Source of the DNA: an uncultured Prevotella sp.
GTDB lineage: Bacteria > Bacteroidota > Bacteroidia > Bacteroidales > Bacteroidaceae
DNA: 49,331 bases
Assembly: GCA_900315525.1 (NCBI GenBank)
Contig: OMZO01000027.1
Location: 1 to 49,331, forward strand
Direction of reading: 5' to 3'
How positions within the stretch are numbered: position 1 is the first letter of the stretch; the number at the start of each line of letters is the position of its first letter. Shown here piece by piece: positions 16,454 to 23,544 of this stretch. A program made the position numbers and the translations under genes. The notes under the pieces were generated by a model. That model was not told where the DNA came from. It worked only from the letters and a program-made list of their open reading frames with translations, and ran no database searches.

Positions 16454-17706
16454 AGTGGTAGTGATAGTTTGACGGTATAGGTATCCTGTTCGTCCTTGAT
16501 GTCGAGGGTATAGCGGTTGCCGTAGATCAGCTCCAGACGCTTCTTCACGTTGGCCAGTCCTACGCCACCATGTTTGTCGTCTTCCTTGGGAATACGACTG
16601 TTACGGCAGTCGAACACTAGCTTGTCCTCCCCGATGCTGATGGCGATGTCGATAAACGACGCCTGCCGATAGCTCACGCCGTGCTTGAAGGCGTTCTCCA
16701 CAAAGGTGATGAACATCAGCGGCGGTACCTCTTTGTTGGGAAGGTTCTTGGGCACATCGACGGTGATCTTCACCTTGTCGGTATAGCGCAGTTTCATCAG
16801 TTGGATATAATTCTGCAGGAAAGCAATCTCCTGATCGAGCGGCACCACTTGTTTATTACCCTCGTAGAGCACGAAGCGCATCATCTTCGACAGTTCGAGG
16901 ATGGTCTGCTTCGACTTCTCGGGGTCTATATCCACCAGCGCGTGGATATTGTTCAGCGTGTTCATCAGGAAGTGGGGGTTGATCTGGTATTTCAGATACT
17001 CCAGCTGTTGTTCCAGGTTCTCTTTCTCCAGCTGCTCTAGTCGCTTGCGGTCGCCACGCTGCTTGAAGTAGAGTTTGATGCCGATATTCATGCCCATCAT
17101 CAGCAGCAGGATGACGACGGCGATGATGTCACGCTGTCCCGCGAAGAACAGTGGATGCTGATTGCGTCGGTGATCCTCGAAGCGGGGATTCCTGTGCGGA
17201 CGGTAGACGCCTGGCTCATAGCGCCTGATGCTGGCAGAGTCTGCGGCTTCCATTTCTTCGAAGGGCTCCATCGGGGGCTGGCCGAAAGTTTCATCGTGGG
17301 GCAGGGGAGGTCTGTCTGTGTCACCCCTCAGTTCGTGCTGTCTGCGCTGCTCCATCATCTCATGACGGAATCTGCGGTGATCCTTGAAGTTAGGACGGTG
17401 GTTACACTGATAGACCTGGAAGATGCAGACGATCACGATGCACATCCCAGCATAGACCCACTTACGCTGACGATAGACAAGTATCGGCGCCAACAAGTGG
17501 TTGTGGATGAGGAATACCATGAAGAAAGGAATATACTCGCGCCACACCATCAACACCTCGCTCCAGTCGAAGCTGATGTCGTCGCTATAGGCCGTTCGGA
17601 TGCCTAAGCTCAGCACCGGCGCCATGAACATCAGTAGCCACAGCGCCAGATAGATGATGGTCTCTTGCCGGTGTTCTTTCTTGAATGACACTTTCCCTAT
17701 CTTCAT
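16450..17706 (-). CDS. LytS/YehU-type sensor histidine kinase with His/Arg/Pro-rich periplasmic loop
   Basis: 418 residues. Three membrane segments (about 16-36, 57-78, 83-100), then a loop of ~92 residues (101-192, positions 17131-17406), then a fourth segment (193-214). The loop is rich in His, Arg and Pro: eight His (103, 110, 115, 124, 137, 171, 179, 184), in clusters such as DHRRFRHE, PHRNPRFEDHRRNQH. With an inside N-terminus the loop is periplasmic. After a short coiled coil comes the His_kinase domain with His245 (YQINPHFLMNTLNNIH), the N-box FVENAFKHGV and the G-box GGVGLANVKKRL. Such a loop could bind metal ions or sense periplasmic conditions; this is inference. It heads the operon with the LytTR regulator and dsbD. 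Confidence 0.9.
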   Translation of the reverse strand: MKIGKVSFKKEHRQETIIYLALWLLMFMAPVLSLGIRTAYSDDISFDWSEVLMVWREYIPFFMVFLIHNHLLAPILVYRQRKWVYAGMCIVIVCIFQVYQCNHRPNFKDHRRFRHEMMEQRRQHELRGDTDRPPLPHDETFGQPPMEPFEEMEAADSASIRRYEPGVYRPHRNPRFEDHRRNQHPLFFAGQRDIIAVVILLLMMGMNIGIKLYFKQRGDRKRLEQLEKENLEQQLEYLKYQINPHFLMNTLNNIHALVDIDPEKSKQTILELSKMMRFVLYEGNKQVVPLDQEIAFLQNYIQLMKLRYTDKVKITVDVPKNLPNKEVPPLMFITFVENAFKHGVSYRQASFIDIAISIGEDKLVFDCRNSRIPKEDDKHGGVGLANVKKRLELIYGNRYTLDIKDEQDTYTVKLSLPL

Positions 17707-17721
17707 TTAACTTTTGGTATG

Positions 17722-17753
17722 CAAAAGTAGTAAAAATTAAAAAACGGGGCAAA
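17722..17753 (-). promoter_or_regulatory. Promoter of the kinase-regulator-dsbD operon
   Basis: Minus strand TTTG (17753-17750), 20 bases, TACTTTTG (17729-17722): a full consensus, 15 bases before the ATG. The -33 box lies inside the terminator hairpin of the upstream gene. Confidence 0.8.
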
Positions 17754-17777
17754 TTCTTTCAGCGAATGCCCCGTTTT
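17741..17777 (-). terminator. Terminator of the carbohydrate-binding-domain gene
   Basis: 11-bp stem AAAACGGGGCA (17741-17751) with TGCCCCGTTTT (17767-17777), followed on the minus strand by a T-run (TTTTTTAATTTTT). Confidence 0.8.
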
Positions 17778-17794
17778 ATTCAGTTAAAACGGAC

Positions 17795-18757
17795 TTATCT
17801 GATGACCTTGGTGGTCTTGTCCTTCCGTTTGATGATATAGATGCCCTTACGGTTGCCCGTCTCAGTGACTCTGCGGCCGTTCAGGTCATACACGCCCTCT
17901 GCCTCACCGATGCCTTCAGCCTTGATGTTGCTGATGCCCGTAGAGGCTGCGTTGGGCAGGATGTTCTTCGTGTCGAAGTCCTGTGTGCCGCCGTTGAATT
18001 GGATGTCGGCATCGGCCTTCACGCAGTAGAAGGCAGCACCGCTGATACTGATCGTACCGTCCTTCTGGGTGAAGATGCCTGTATCCTCCTCTTCAGTGGG
18101 GGGATTGTCCTTGTACGACACTTGGATGCCGTCATCGCCGGGATTGGTGATGTTCAGCGTGCCGCTCTCCATCAGGAAGTACTGGTTGCAGTTCAGCCCG
18201 TCCTTCACAGCCGAGGGGATGTTGATCGTGCAGTTCTTGATCTCCACATACTCCTTTGACCAGATGCCGTTGGCGCTCTTGCCGTTGACGGTCAGCTTGC
18301 CCTTGCCCTTGAACTCCGTATGGCCCTTGCACACGAAACAGCCCTTCCAGTCGCCATTGGCGCCGTCGGTCAGCGAGTTCTCCGTCTCGTTCTTCACGCT
18401 TACGTTGATGCGCTTACCGTTCTGGATGTTGATGGCCGGACCGCTGGGGTTGGTCAGCGTGAGGGCGTTCAGTATCATTGATGCCTTGTAGGAGCCTTCA
18501 AGATAGAACTCACCGTCAGCCGAGGTGCCGCTCAGGTAATAGAGGATCTCCCCCACGGTCTCATTCACCTGATCGCTCTGTACGAGCTTCACGTGCGAGC
18601 CGCTGCTGTTGTTGGTGATATAGCTCTTGATATTGTCGGCAATAGTCACGGTGGCCGATGTCCCGTCGAAGGCGATCTCCACGGAGTTGTCATCGACGGC
18701 AAGTGCCGAACCCATGCCTACGGCGGCCAGTATCAGTGTTGTGAGTAGTCGCTTCAT
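17795..18757 (-). CDS. Secreted Cthe_2159-type carbohydrate-binding beta-helix protein
   Basis: 320 residues with a signal peptide (MKRLLTTLILAAVGMGSALA). The body is a series of short beta-helix-like rungs with Gly/Asn/Ile turns (TLTNPSGPAINIQNGKRI, KGKGKLTVNGKSANGIWS, AVKDGLNCNQYFLMESG, TLNITNPGDDGIQV, DGTISISGAAFYCVKADADI). This fits the carbohydrate-binding domain family typified by Cthe_2159, a calcium-dependent acidic-polysaccharide binder. The C-terminus (GVYDLNGRRVTETGNRKGIYIIKR) is a tail common on Prevotella secreted proteins and may be a sorting or anchoring signal. It follows the Ala/Lys-rich lipoprotein gene by 11 bases and is probably in the same transcript. Ligand unknown. Confidence 0.75.
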   Translation of the reverse strand: MKRLLTTLILAAVGMGSALAVDDNSVEIAFDGTSATVTIADNIKSYITNNSSGSHVKLVQSDQVNETVGEILYYLSGTSADGEFYLEGSYKASMILNALTLTNPSGPAINIQNGKRINVSVKNETENSLTDGANGDWKGCFVCKGHTEFKGKGKLTVNGKSANGIWSKEYVEIKNCTINIPSAVKDGLNCNQYFLMESGTLNITNPGDDGIQVSYKDNPPTEEEDTGIFTQKDGTISISGAAFYCVKADADIQFNGGTQDFDTKNILPNAASTGISNIKAEGIGEAEGVYDLNGRRVTETGNRKGIYIIKRKDKTTKVIR

Positions 18758-18768
18758 GCCTCCGTCAC

Positions 18769-19341
18769 TTATTTGATGAGTGACTTGGCCTTGTCTGCAG
18801 CAGCGTCGATAGCGTCGTTAGCCTTGTCCTTGGCAGCGTCCTTCACCTCGTTGGCCTTGTCTTTGGCAGCGTCCTTAGCGTCCTCAACAGCCTCGCTGGC
18901 CTTGTCCTGTGCAGCCTCGGCAGCGTTGTTGATGCCCTCGCCCAGAGAAGCCAGACCACTGACGATCTTGTCTGCGGGAGCCTCGGTCAGAGAACTGATA
19001 GCTGCGTTCACAGCCTCATTGTCACCTACGAATGCCTTGATCTTCTCAGCGTTGTCCTTCAGGAAGGCCTGTACCTTCTGCACATATTCTTTGGCAGCTT
19101 CAGGGTCGCTGGTGATAAATGATACCACCTTCTCCTTCACCGACTCGATCACCTCCTGGAGTTTGCTGGCGTCCTTGGCCTCGATCTGCTCTGTCAGGGC
19201 GTTGATCGTGGCTGCTGCCTCTTCCTCGGCATTGATAGTCACTTCTGTGTCTGTACCTTCAGTCTGAGACTGTGTCTTGTTACCACATGATGTGAAACCG
19301 ATGGCGATCATAGCCATCACTGCGAATAATACTTTCTTCAT
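18769..19341 (-). CDS. Lipoprotein with Ala/Lys/Asp-rich LEA-like helical repeats
   Basis: 190 residues. The lipobox IGFTSC (Cys19) after a hydrophobic segment marks a lipoprotein. The mature part is almost entirely predicted helix of low complexity. From about residue 140 it has near-11-residue repeats (DKASEAVEDAK, DAAKDKANEVK, DAAKDKANDAI) like LEA or apolipoprotein amphipathic helices. No catalytic motif is visible. Repeats of this kind often bind membranes or stabilise proteins under stress; that role is only a suggestion. The gene has a -7 box at 19398-19405 and precedes the beta-helix gene in the same direction. Confidence 0.65.
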   Translation of the reverse strand: MKKVLFAVMAMIAIGFTSCGNKTQSQTEGTDTEVTINAEEEAAATINALTEQIEAKDASKLQEVIESVKEKVVSFITSDPEAAKEYVQKVQAFLKDNAEKIKAFVGDNEAVNAAISSLTEAPADKIVSGLASLGEGINNAAEAAQDKASEAVEDAKDAAKDKANEVKDAAKDKANDAIDAAADKAKSLIK

Positions 19342-19397
19342 AATGCTTAAAGTTTTTAATATGTATGTTTATTGTCTCCTATCTTGATTTTCGGCAA

Positions 19398-19405
19398 CAA
19401 AATTA
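19398..19405 (-). promoter_or_regulatory. -7 box of the LEA-like lipoprotein gene
   Basis: TAATTTTG on the minus strand, 56 bases before the ATG at 19341; no good -33 box at the standard distance. Confidence 0.5.
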
Positions 19406-19458
19406 CACCATTTTTAAATAAGTTGGTACAATATCGGGTTGTTTTAAACTTTTTTTAG

Positions 19459-19466
19459 TAAATTTG
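19459..19466 (+). promoter_or_regulatory. -7 box of the SulP gene
   Basis: TAAATTTG, 28 bases before the ATG at 19495; a TTG at 19439-19441 is a poor -33 candidate. Confidence 0.55.
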
Positions 19467-19494
19467 CACCCACTTTTCAAGATAACCGTTCAGT

Positions 19495-21195
19495 ATGATA
19501 ACAACGTTAACATTTAAGCCAAAGTTATTCTCGACGCTGCGGCACTACGACCGTCGCCAGTTCACGACCGATCTGCTGGCAGGCATCATCGTGGGCATTG
19601 TGGCGCTGCCGCTGGCCATCGCTTTCGGTATCGCCTCAGGCGTCACGCCCGAGAAGGGTATCATCACCGCCATCGTGGCCGGACTCATCGTCTCGCTCTT
19701 CGGAGGCTCGAAGGTGCAGATCGGAGGTCCCACGGGCGCGTTCATTATTATTATATATGGCATCATCCAGCAGTATGGATTTGAGGGACTCACGATAGCC
19801 ACCCTCATGGCGGGCGTGTTCCTCATCATGTTCGGCATCCTCCACCTCGGCACCATCATCAAGTATATCCCTTATCCGATTGTGGTGGGCTTCACGTCGG
19901 GTATAGCTCTGACCATCTTCACCACGCAGATCAAGGATCTCTTCGGACTGACGATGCAGAGCGTGCCCAGCGACTTCATCGAGAAGTGGATAGCCTACTT
20001 CGGCTCCTTCCCGACCATCGATGTGTGGAGCGCCGCTGTCGGCGTCGGCTCTGTGGCTGTCATCGCCCTCTGGCCGAAGGTGGCCCGCTACAACAGCCTG
20101 CTCAGCAAGTTGCCTGGCTCGCTGATTGCCATCATCCTGATGACGATTGCCGCCCTGCTGCTCAAGCAGTATATGGGCGTAGCGACGATCGAGACCATCG
20201 GCGACCGTTTCTCCATCTCCAACCAGCTGCCGGGTGCCCAGGTGCCTGAGCTCTCGTGGGAGGTCATCAAGGGCCTCGTCTCGCCCGCCATCACCATCGC
20301 TATCCTCGGTGCCATCGAGTCGCTGCTTTCAGCCACCGTTGCCGACGGTGTCATTGGCGACCATCACGACTCTAATACGGAGCTGATCGCACAGGGTATG
20401 GCCAACCTCGCTTCGCCTCTCTTCGGCGGTATTCCCGCCACTGGAGCCATCGCCCGTACGATGACCAACATCAATAATGGCGGTCGCACGCCTGTGGCAG
20501 GTATCGTCCACGCTGCCGTGCTGCTGCTCATCTTCCTCTTCCTCATGCCGCTGGCACAGTACATCCCGATGGCTTGTCTGGCTGGTGTGCTGGTCATCGT
20601 CAGCTACAACATGAGTGGCTGGCGCTCCTTCGCTTCGATCCTGAAGAACCCCAAGAGCGACGTCATCGTCTTGTGGGTCACCTTCCTGCTGACGGTCATC
20701 TTCGACCTCACCATCGCCATCGAGGTCGGACTCATCTGCGCCTGTCTGCTCTTCATGCGTCGTATGGCCGAGACCACCGATGTCAAGTATATCAGCCGTG
20801 AAATCAACCCCGACGAGGAGGAGAGCGACTTCCTGCAGGGTAACCTCGAGCACCTGGTCATCCCGAAGGGCGTCGAGGTCTATGAGATCAACGGCCCTTA
20901 CTTCTTCGGAGCGGGCAACAAGTTCGAGGAGATCATGGGTGCGCTCCACCACGAGCGTCCGCGTGTGCGCATCATCCGCATGCGTAAGGTGCCCTTCGTC
21001 GATTCCACGGGTATCCACAACCTGACGAACCTCTGTCTGATGTCGCAAGGCGAGGGCATCCAGGTGGTGCTCTCTGGTGTCAACGAGCGCGTGCAGGCTG
21101 TGCTCCACAAGGCCGGTCTCGACAAGATGTTGGGCGAGGAGAACATCTGCAGCCACATCACCATCGCGCTCGACCGCGCCCGTCAGCTGCTATAG
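19495..21195 (+). CDS. SulP-family anion transporter with STAS domain
   Basis: 566 residues, normal for the family. The N-terminal SulP signature is clear (TTDLLAGIIVGIVALPLAIAFGIASG, 25-50; FGGSKVQIGGPTGAFI, 68-83). About 12-14 membrane segments reach residue ~415, including GGIPATGAIARTMTNINNGGRTP. The C-terminal STAS domain (~435-560) contains PYFFGAGNKFEEIMG and VPFVDSTGIHNL. SulP proteins move sulfate, bicarbonate or other anions across the inner membrane; which one cannot be told from sequence here. The gene is alone, with its own -7 box and a strong terminator at 21231-21263. Codon use is GC-richer than in neighbouring genes, perhaps reflecting high expression. Confidence 0.93.
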   Translation: MITTLTFKPKLFSTLRHYDRRQFTTDLLAGIIVGIVALPLAIAFGIASGVTPEKGIITAIVAGLIVSLFGGSKVQIGGPTGAFIIIIYGIIQQYGFEGLTIATLMAGVFLIMFGILHLGTIIKYIPYPIVVGFTSGIALTIFTTQIKDLFGLTMQSVPSDFIEKWIAYFGSFPTIDVWSAAVGVGSVAVIALWPKVARYNSLLSKLPGSLIAIILMTIAALLLKQYMGVATIETIGDRFSISNQLPGAQVPELSWEVIKGLVSPAITIAILGAIESLLSATVADGVIGDHHDSNTELIAQGMANLASPLFGGIPATGAIARTMTNINNGGRTPVAGIVHAAVLLLIFLFLMPLAQYIPMACLAGVLVIVSYNMSGWRSFASILKNPKSDVIVLWVTFLLTVIFDLTIAIEVGLICACLLFMRRMAETTDVKYISREINPDEEESDFLQGNLEHLVIPKGVEVYEINGPYFFGAGNKFEEIMGALHHERPRVRIIRMRKVPFVDSTGIHNLTNLCLMSQGEGIQVVLSGVNERVQAVLHKAGLDKMLGEENICSHITIALDRARQLL

Positions 21196-21230
21196 ACGAG
21201 TACCCAACCTTAACCATTATATATTATCAG

Positions 21231-21267
21231 AATCCCCCGCCGCTTTCATGCCGACGGGGGATTTGTC
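21231..21267 (+). terminator. Terminator of the SulP gene
   Basis: Stem AATCCCCCG (21231-21239) / CGGGGGATT (21255-21263), extended by CG pairs inside, then TTGTCATTTT. Confidence 0.8.
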
Positions 21268-21284
21268 ATTTTCCCTCACCTTTA

Positions 21285-21512
21285 AAATGCGTTTCAGGTC
21301 TAAAAATGTTTGAAAATCGTGATATTGTGTGGAAAATCCGTGAAATAACGGATTTTAAACATAAAATAATGTACTTTGAACAGTGGTTCGTGAAGCTCGG
21401 CATGGTTGATTAATTTAGTTTTTTAAGTTAATAATAGGATAAGGCTCGTTGTGAAACGAGCCTTTTCTGATGCCTTCAATTTTCCTTTTCAGACCGTTTG
21501 CGACACGATTCT
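21285..21512. repeat. Intergenic repeat, copy A
   Basis: Direct repeat of 21786-22054. The match begins at AAATGCG and ends at CGACACGATTCT, with point differences and one main gap: copy A lacks about 40-50 bases that in B carry a TATCTTTG box. A contains two perfect hairpins: AAAATCCGT (21333-21341) / ACGGATTTT (21348-21356), and AAGGCTCGTT (21441-21450) / AACGAGCCTT (21455-21464) with GTGA loop. Confidence 0.85.
21441..21468 (+). terminator. GTGA-loop hairpin of repeat copy A
   Basis: 10-bp perfect stem with a 4-base loop followed by TTCT; terminator-like, conserved between the two repeat copies. Confidence 0.55.
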
Positions 21513-21607
21513 GGCGCTTAGTCGAGATGACAAAAAAGAGGAGAACACGGTCGGGAGTTCGTTTTGTAACAACTAGCCGGAAGTTTGCCATAGTTGTCGC
21601 ATCCCGC

Positions 21608-21693
21608 AAAAAAAACATGGGCTATCCATGCCATTTTAAGCATTTCAAGCCCATGCCGGTCAAGGAGAATGGTTGTGTTTTGATCATGTTTCG
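21608..21693 (-). ncRNA. Candidate ~86-nt small RNA on the minus strand
   Basis: A perfect -7 box TATATTTG (21705-21698) would start transcription near 21693. The RNA would end at a hairpin with a T8 tail (21615-21608). The hairpin has an outer stem CATGGGCT/AGCCCATG (21655-21648 with 21623-21616), a symmetric 4x4 internal loop, an inner stem ATGC/GCAT and an 8-base loop. A 21-codon frame (21687 down to 21622) begins about 6 bases into the RNA and ends within the hairpin, so either a small RNA or a micro-peptide mRNA is possible. No -33 box is evident. Confidence 0.4.
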
Positions 21694-21785
21694 ACTGCAA
21701 ATATAAACAAAAATCGGCATATATGCTCATTTTTTATCAAAAAAAATGTTATTTTTTTTCTTTAAGAAAGCATAAAAACTAGGCG

Positions 21786-22054
21786 AAATGCGTTTTCAGG
21801 GCTAACAATGTTTGAAAATCGTGAAATTGTGTGCAAAATCCGTGAAATCAGAAATTTTAAACATAAAATAATGCACTTTGAACAGTGGTTTCTTAATCTC
21901 GCTGTATCTTTGCACCAGAAAAAGATTTTAATGGTTAAGGTTTATGGTTGATTAATTTAGTTTTTTAAGTAATTAATAGGATAAGGCTCGTTGTGAAACG
22001 GGCCTTTTCTGATGCCTTCAATTTTCCTTTTCAGACCGTTTGCGACATGATTCT
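21786..22054. repeat. Intergenic repeat, copy B
   Basis: Second copy, same orientation. The second hairpin is kept (21983-21992 / 21997-22006) despite an A-to-G change, which leaves a G-T wobble pair. The first hairpin of copy A is broken here (CAGAAATTTT instead of ACGGATTTT). Copy B has an internal TATCTTTG box at 21905-21912. Confidence 0.85.
21905..22010 (+). ncRNA. Candidate ~95-nt small RNA from repeat copy B (promoter included)
   Basis: TATCTTTG at 21905-21912 (TTTG at 21877-21880, 24 bases upstream, slightly far) would start an AT-rich RNA near 21917. It would end at the GTGA-loop hairpin (21983-22006) and TTCT tail. Internal frames are only a few codons (MVKVYG). Copy A lacks the promoter segment, so only copy B could be expressed this way. 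Confidence 0.35.
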
Positions 22055-22198
22055 TCCGTTTCGTCGCCGATATGTCGCAGATCCCCGTCCCTCGGAGTTG
22101 TTGCAACGGGATAGGCTTGGATCGACAAAGGGAGGCCAAAGGCCAAAATCCTGTCGTGAAATGACCTGATAGCCGACAGAAATTAATCCCCTGTTTTA

Positions 22199-22230
22199 GT
22201 TGTATGATTCAATTATTATTTGTATCTTTG
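22199..22230 (+). promoter_or_regulatory. Promoter of the PAP2 gene
   Basis: GTTG (22199-22202), 20 bases, TATCTTTG (22223-22230). This makes the in-frame ATG at 22204 untenable and supports the start at 22273. Confidence 0.65.
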
Positions 22231-22272
22231 CAGAAAAATCGACGGTGTCGGTATAATCTAGTGAATAACGTA

Positions 22273-22971
22273 ATGAAAAAGATCGTATCTGTTTACGGCT
22301 TAGCCTACTTTGTATTGCTGATGATCGTGCTTGGATTGCAGTATGCATATCCGAAACTGGAGCTGCATCTGTTGTTGAATTCTTATCATACGGGCATAGA
22401 GGATACTTTTTTCAAATATTACTCGATGTTGGCGGAAGGCCCGTTGTATGTGCTGGCCTTGCTCCCGCTGTTCTGGAAGAAGATAGAGATGACCATCCTT
22501 TTTGCCTTGTCGGAGCTGTCGGGTGGTGCGGTGCTGCAGATCTTGAAACACACGTTCAGCTTCGAGCGTCCTATCAGTGCATTCGAGAATTGTAGTGACG
22601 TGATACTTCCTTTGGTGCAGGGCGTGGATATGCATCACAGCAATTCCTTCCCTTCAGGACATGCTTCTACTTTCTTCGTGTTCTGTACTTGCAGTGCTCT
22701 GATATTAGCCTACCACTATAAGCAGAAGGATATACAAAACAATCGCAGGACATGGTTTCTGATGAATCTGCTGATGTTGTCGCTGGTGTTGCTTGCTGCT
22801 CTTGGTGGCTACTCGCGCGTCTATCTGTCGCAGCATTTCCTGTCGGATGTCTGTGTGGGCAGCATCATCGGTTTCGTAAGCCCGTGCCTGTTCTTCTATT
22901 TAGCATGGCATAAGATCCGGAATGTCGGTCAGAATGTCATCAGGTGGGAAAGAAACAGGGCTCGCAACTGA
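22273..22971 (+). CDS. PAP2-family membrane phosphatase
   Basis: 232 residues from ATG 22273; the upstream ATG at 22204 overlaps the promoter. The three PAP2 phosphatase motifs are intact: KHTFSFERP (Lys92, Arg99), FPSGHAS (His130) and SRVYLSQHFLSD (Arg182, His188, Asp192). About six membrane segments surround them. Such enzymes remove phosphate from lipid phosphates such as undecaprenyl pyrophosphate, phosphatidic acid or lipid A phosphates, with the active site on the periplasmic side. Which substrate applies here is not decidable from sequence. The gene is transcribed alone and converges on the small lipoprotein gene; its stop lies within the shared hairpin. Confidence 0.88.
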   Translation: MKKIVSVYGLAYFVLLMIVLGLQYAYPKLELHLLLNSYHTGIEDTFFKYYSMLAEGPLYVLALLPLFWKKIEMTILFALSELSGGAVLQILKHTFSFERPISAFENCSDVILPLVQGVDMHHSNSFPSGHASTFFVFCTCSALILAYHYKQKDIQNNRRTWFLMNLLMLSLVLLAALGGYSRVYLSQHFLSDVCVGSIIGFVSPCLFFYLAWHKIRNVGQNVIRWERNRARN

Positions 22972-22986
22972 TGATTGCGGGCCCTG
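22956..22986. terminator. Shared hairpin between convergent PAP2 and lipoprotein genes
   Basis: 12-bp stem CAGGGCTCGCAA (22956-22967) / TTGCGGGCCCTG (22975-22986) with one wobble. It includes the PAP2 stop codon; no long T-run follows. Confidence 0.6.
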
Positions 22987-22993
22987 TGTGGAT

Positions 22994-23515
22994 TTATTTG
23001 ACGTGGTAGCCGATGCTGTCCTGACTCTTGTTGAGATCCTGAGGACGGACCTCGATCTCGATCTCCACGGTGGCGTCGGCTATCAGATCGCTCAGGTAGC
23101 CTTGTATCTTTGAAAGACCATTGCCGTTGGGCTTGGAATTCTCACCGGTGGAATGGATCGTGGAGCCGTCGGAGAATTTGGCGGAGAAGCGCCAGGAGTA
23201 GCCGTCCTTCACATGTAAGAGGGGGTGGTAGTGCTCCTTGTACTTGTACATCTTCTCGTCGAGAATGATCTTCTTGAACGTGGCCATCTCTTCCTTCCCA
23301 ATCTTTTTGCGGAAGAGGGAGCCGTAGTTCATCTTCATCGCCGTCAGCGTGAACGTACCATTAGGGTCCTGCACCACGTGTCCTTCGAATTCCGTACCGT
23401 TCCTAGACCCGTTGGAAACGAATTCCAGGCTCACGAGGTCACCCTCTGGGCCCTTCGTGCCACAGCTCAGCAGGCTAAACAGTGCTCCAATCATCAGGAC
23501 TAAGTATTTATTCAT
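22994..23515 (-). CDS. Small lipoprotein of unknown function
   Basis: 173 residues. The N-terminus ends in the lipobox LLSC (Cys18), so the protein is lipid-anchored. The mature part has a beta-rich pattern: VSLEFVSNGSRNGTEFEG, FTLTAMKMNYGSLFRKKIG, YSWRFSAKFSDGSTIHSTGENSKP and a closing helix, then VEIEIEVRP. The repeated pattern of strands with one charged helix (GKEEMATFKKIILDEKMYKY) resembles lipoproteins of Bacteroidales that carry a single small domain, but I cannot name the family. It lies 29 bases after glmM in the same direction and may be the last gene of that transcript. Confidence 0.6.
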   Translation of the reverse strand: MNKYLVLMIGALFSLLSCGTKGPEGDLVSLEFVSNGSRNGTEFEGHVVQDPNGTFTLTAMKMNYGSLFRKKIGKEEMATFKKIILDEKMYKYKEHYHPLLHVKDGYSWRFSAKFSDGSTIHSTGENSKPNGNGLSKIQGYLSDLIADATVEIEIEVRPQDLNKSQDSIGYHVK

Positions 23516-23544
23516 TTTCGGCAGGATATGGTCGATACGTGTGG

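Larger units (their letters stand above)
21196..22272. other. 1.1-kb region without a credible protein gene: repeats and small-RNA-like units
   Basis: No protein gene is convincing here. The region holds the SulP terminator, two copies of a 230-270 bp repeat (A and B), a hairpin with T8 tail and perfect -7 box on the minus strand, a -7 box plus hairpin on the plus strand within copy B, and the promoter of the PAP2 gene. Short minus-strand frames (for example 21415-21618 and 21957-22139) share a tail only because they read through the same repeat. Confidence 0.75.

Noticed and set aside
18769-18930. Near-repeats in the LEA-like gene as a DNA satellite
   Set aside because: The repetition follows the protein's Ala/Lys/Asp pattern with codon variation; no array of exact DNA units is seen.
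19495-21195. SulP gene as recently acquired, because of higher GC content
   Set aside because: The bias is consistent with strong codon selection, and its promoter and terminator match the local style; no mobile signature flanks it.
21415-22139. Short minus-strand frames ending alike (21415-21618, 21957-22139)
   Set aside because: The shared tail comes from the duplicated repeat; no initiation signal and no other similarity supports them as genes.
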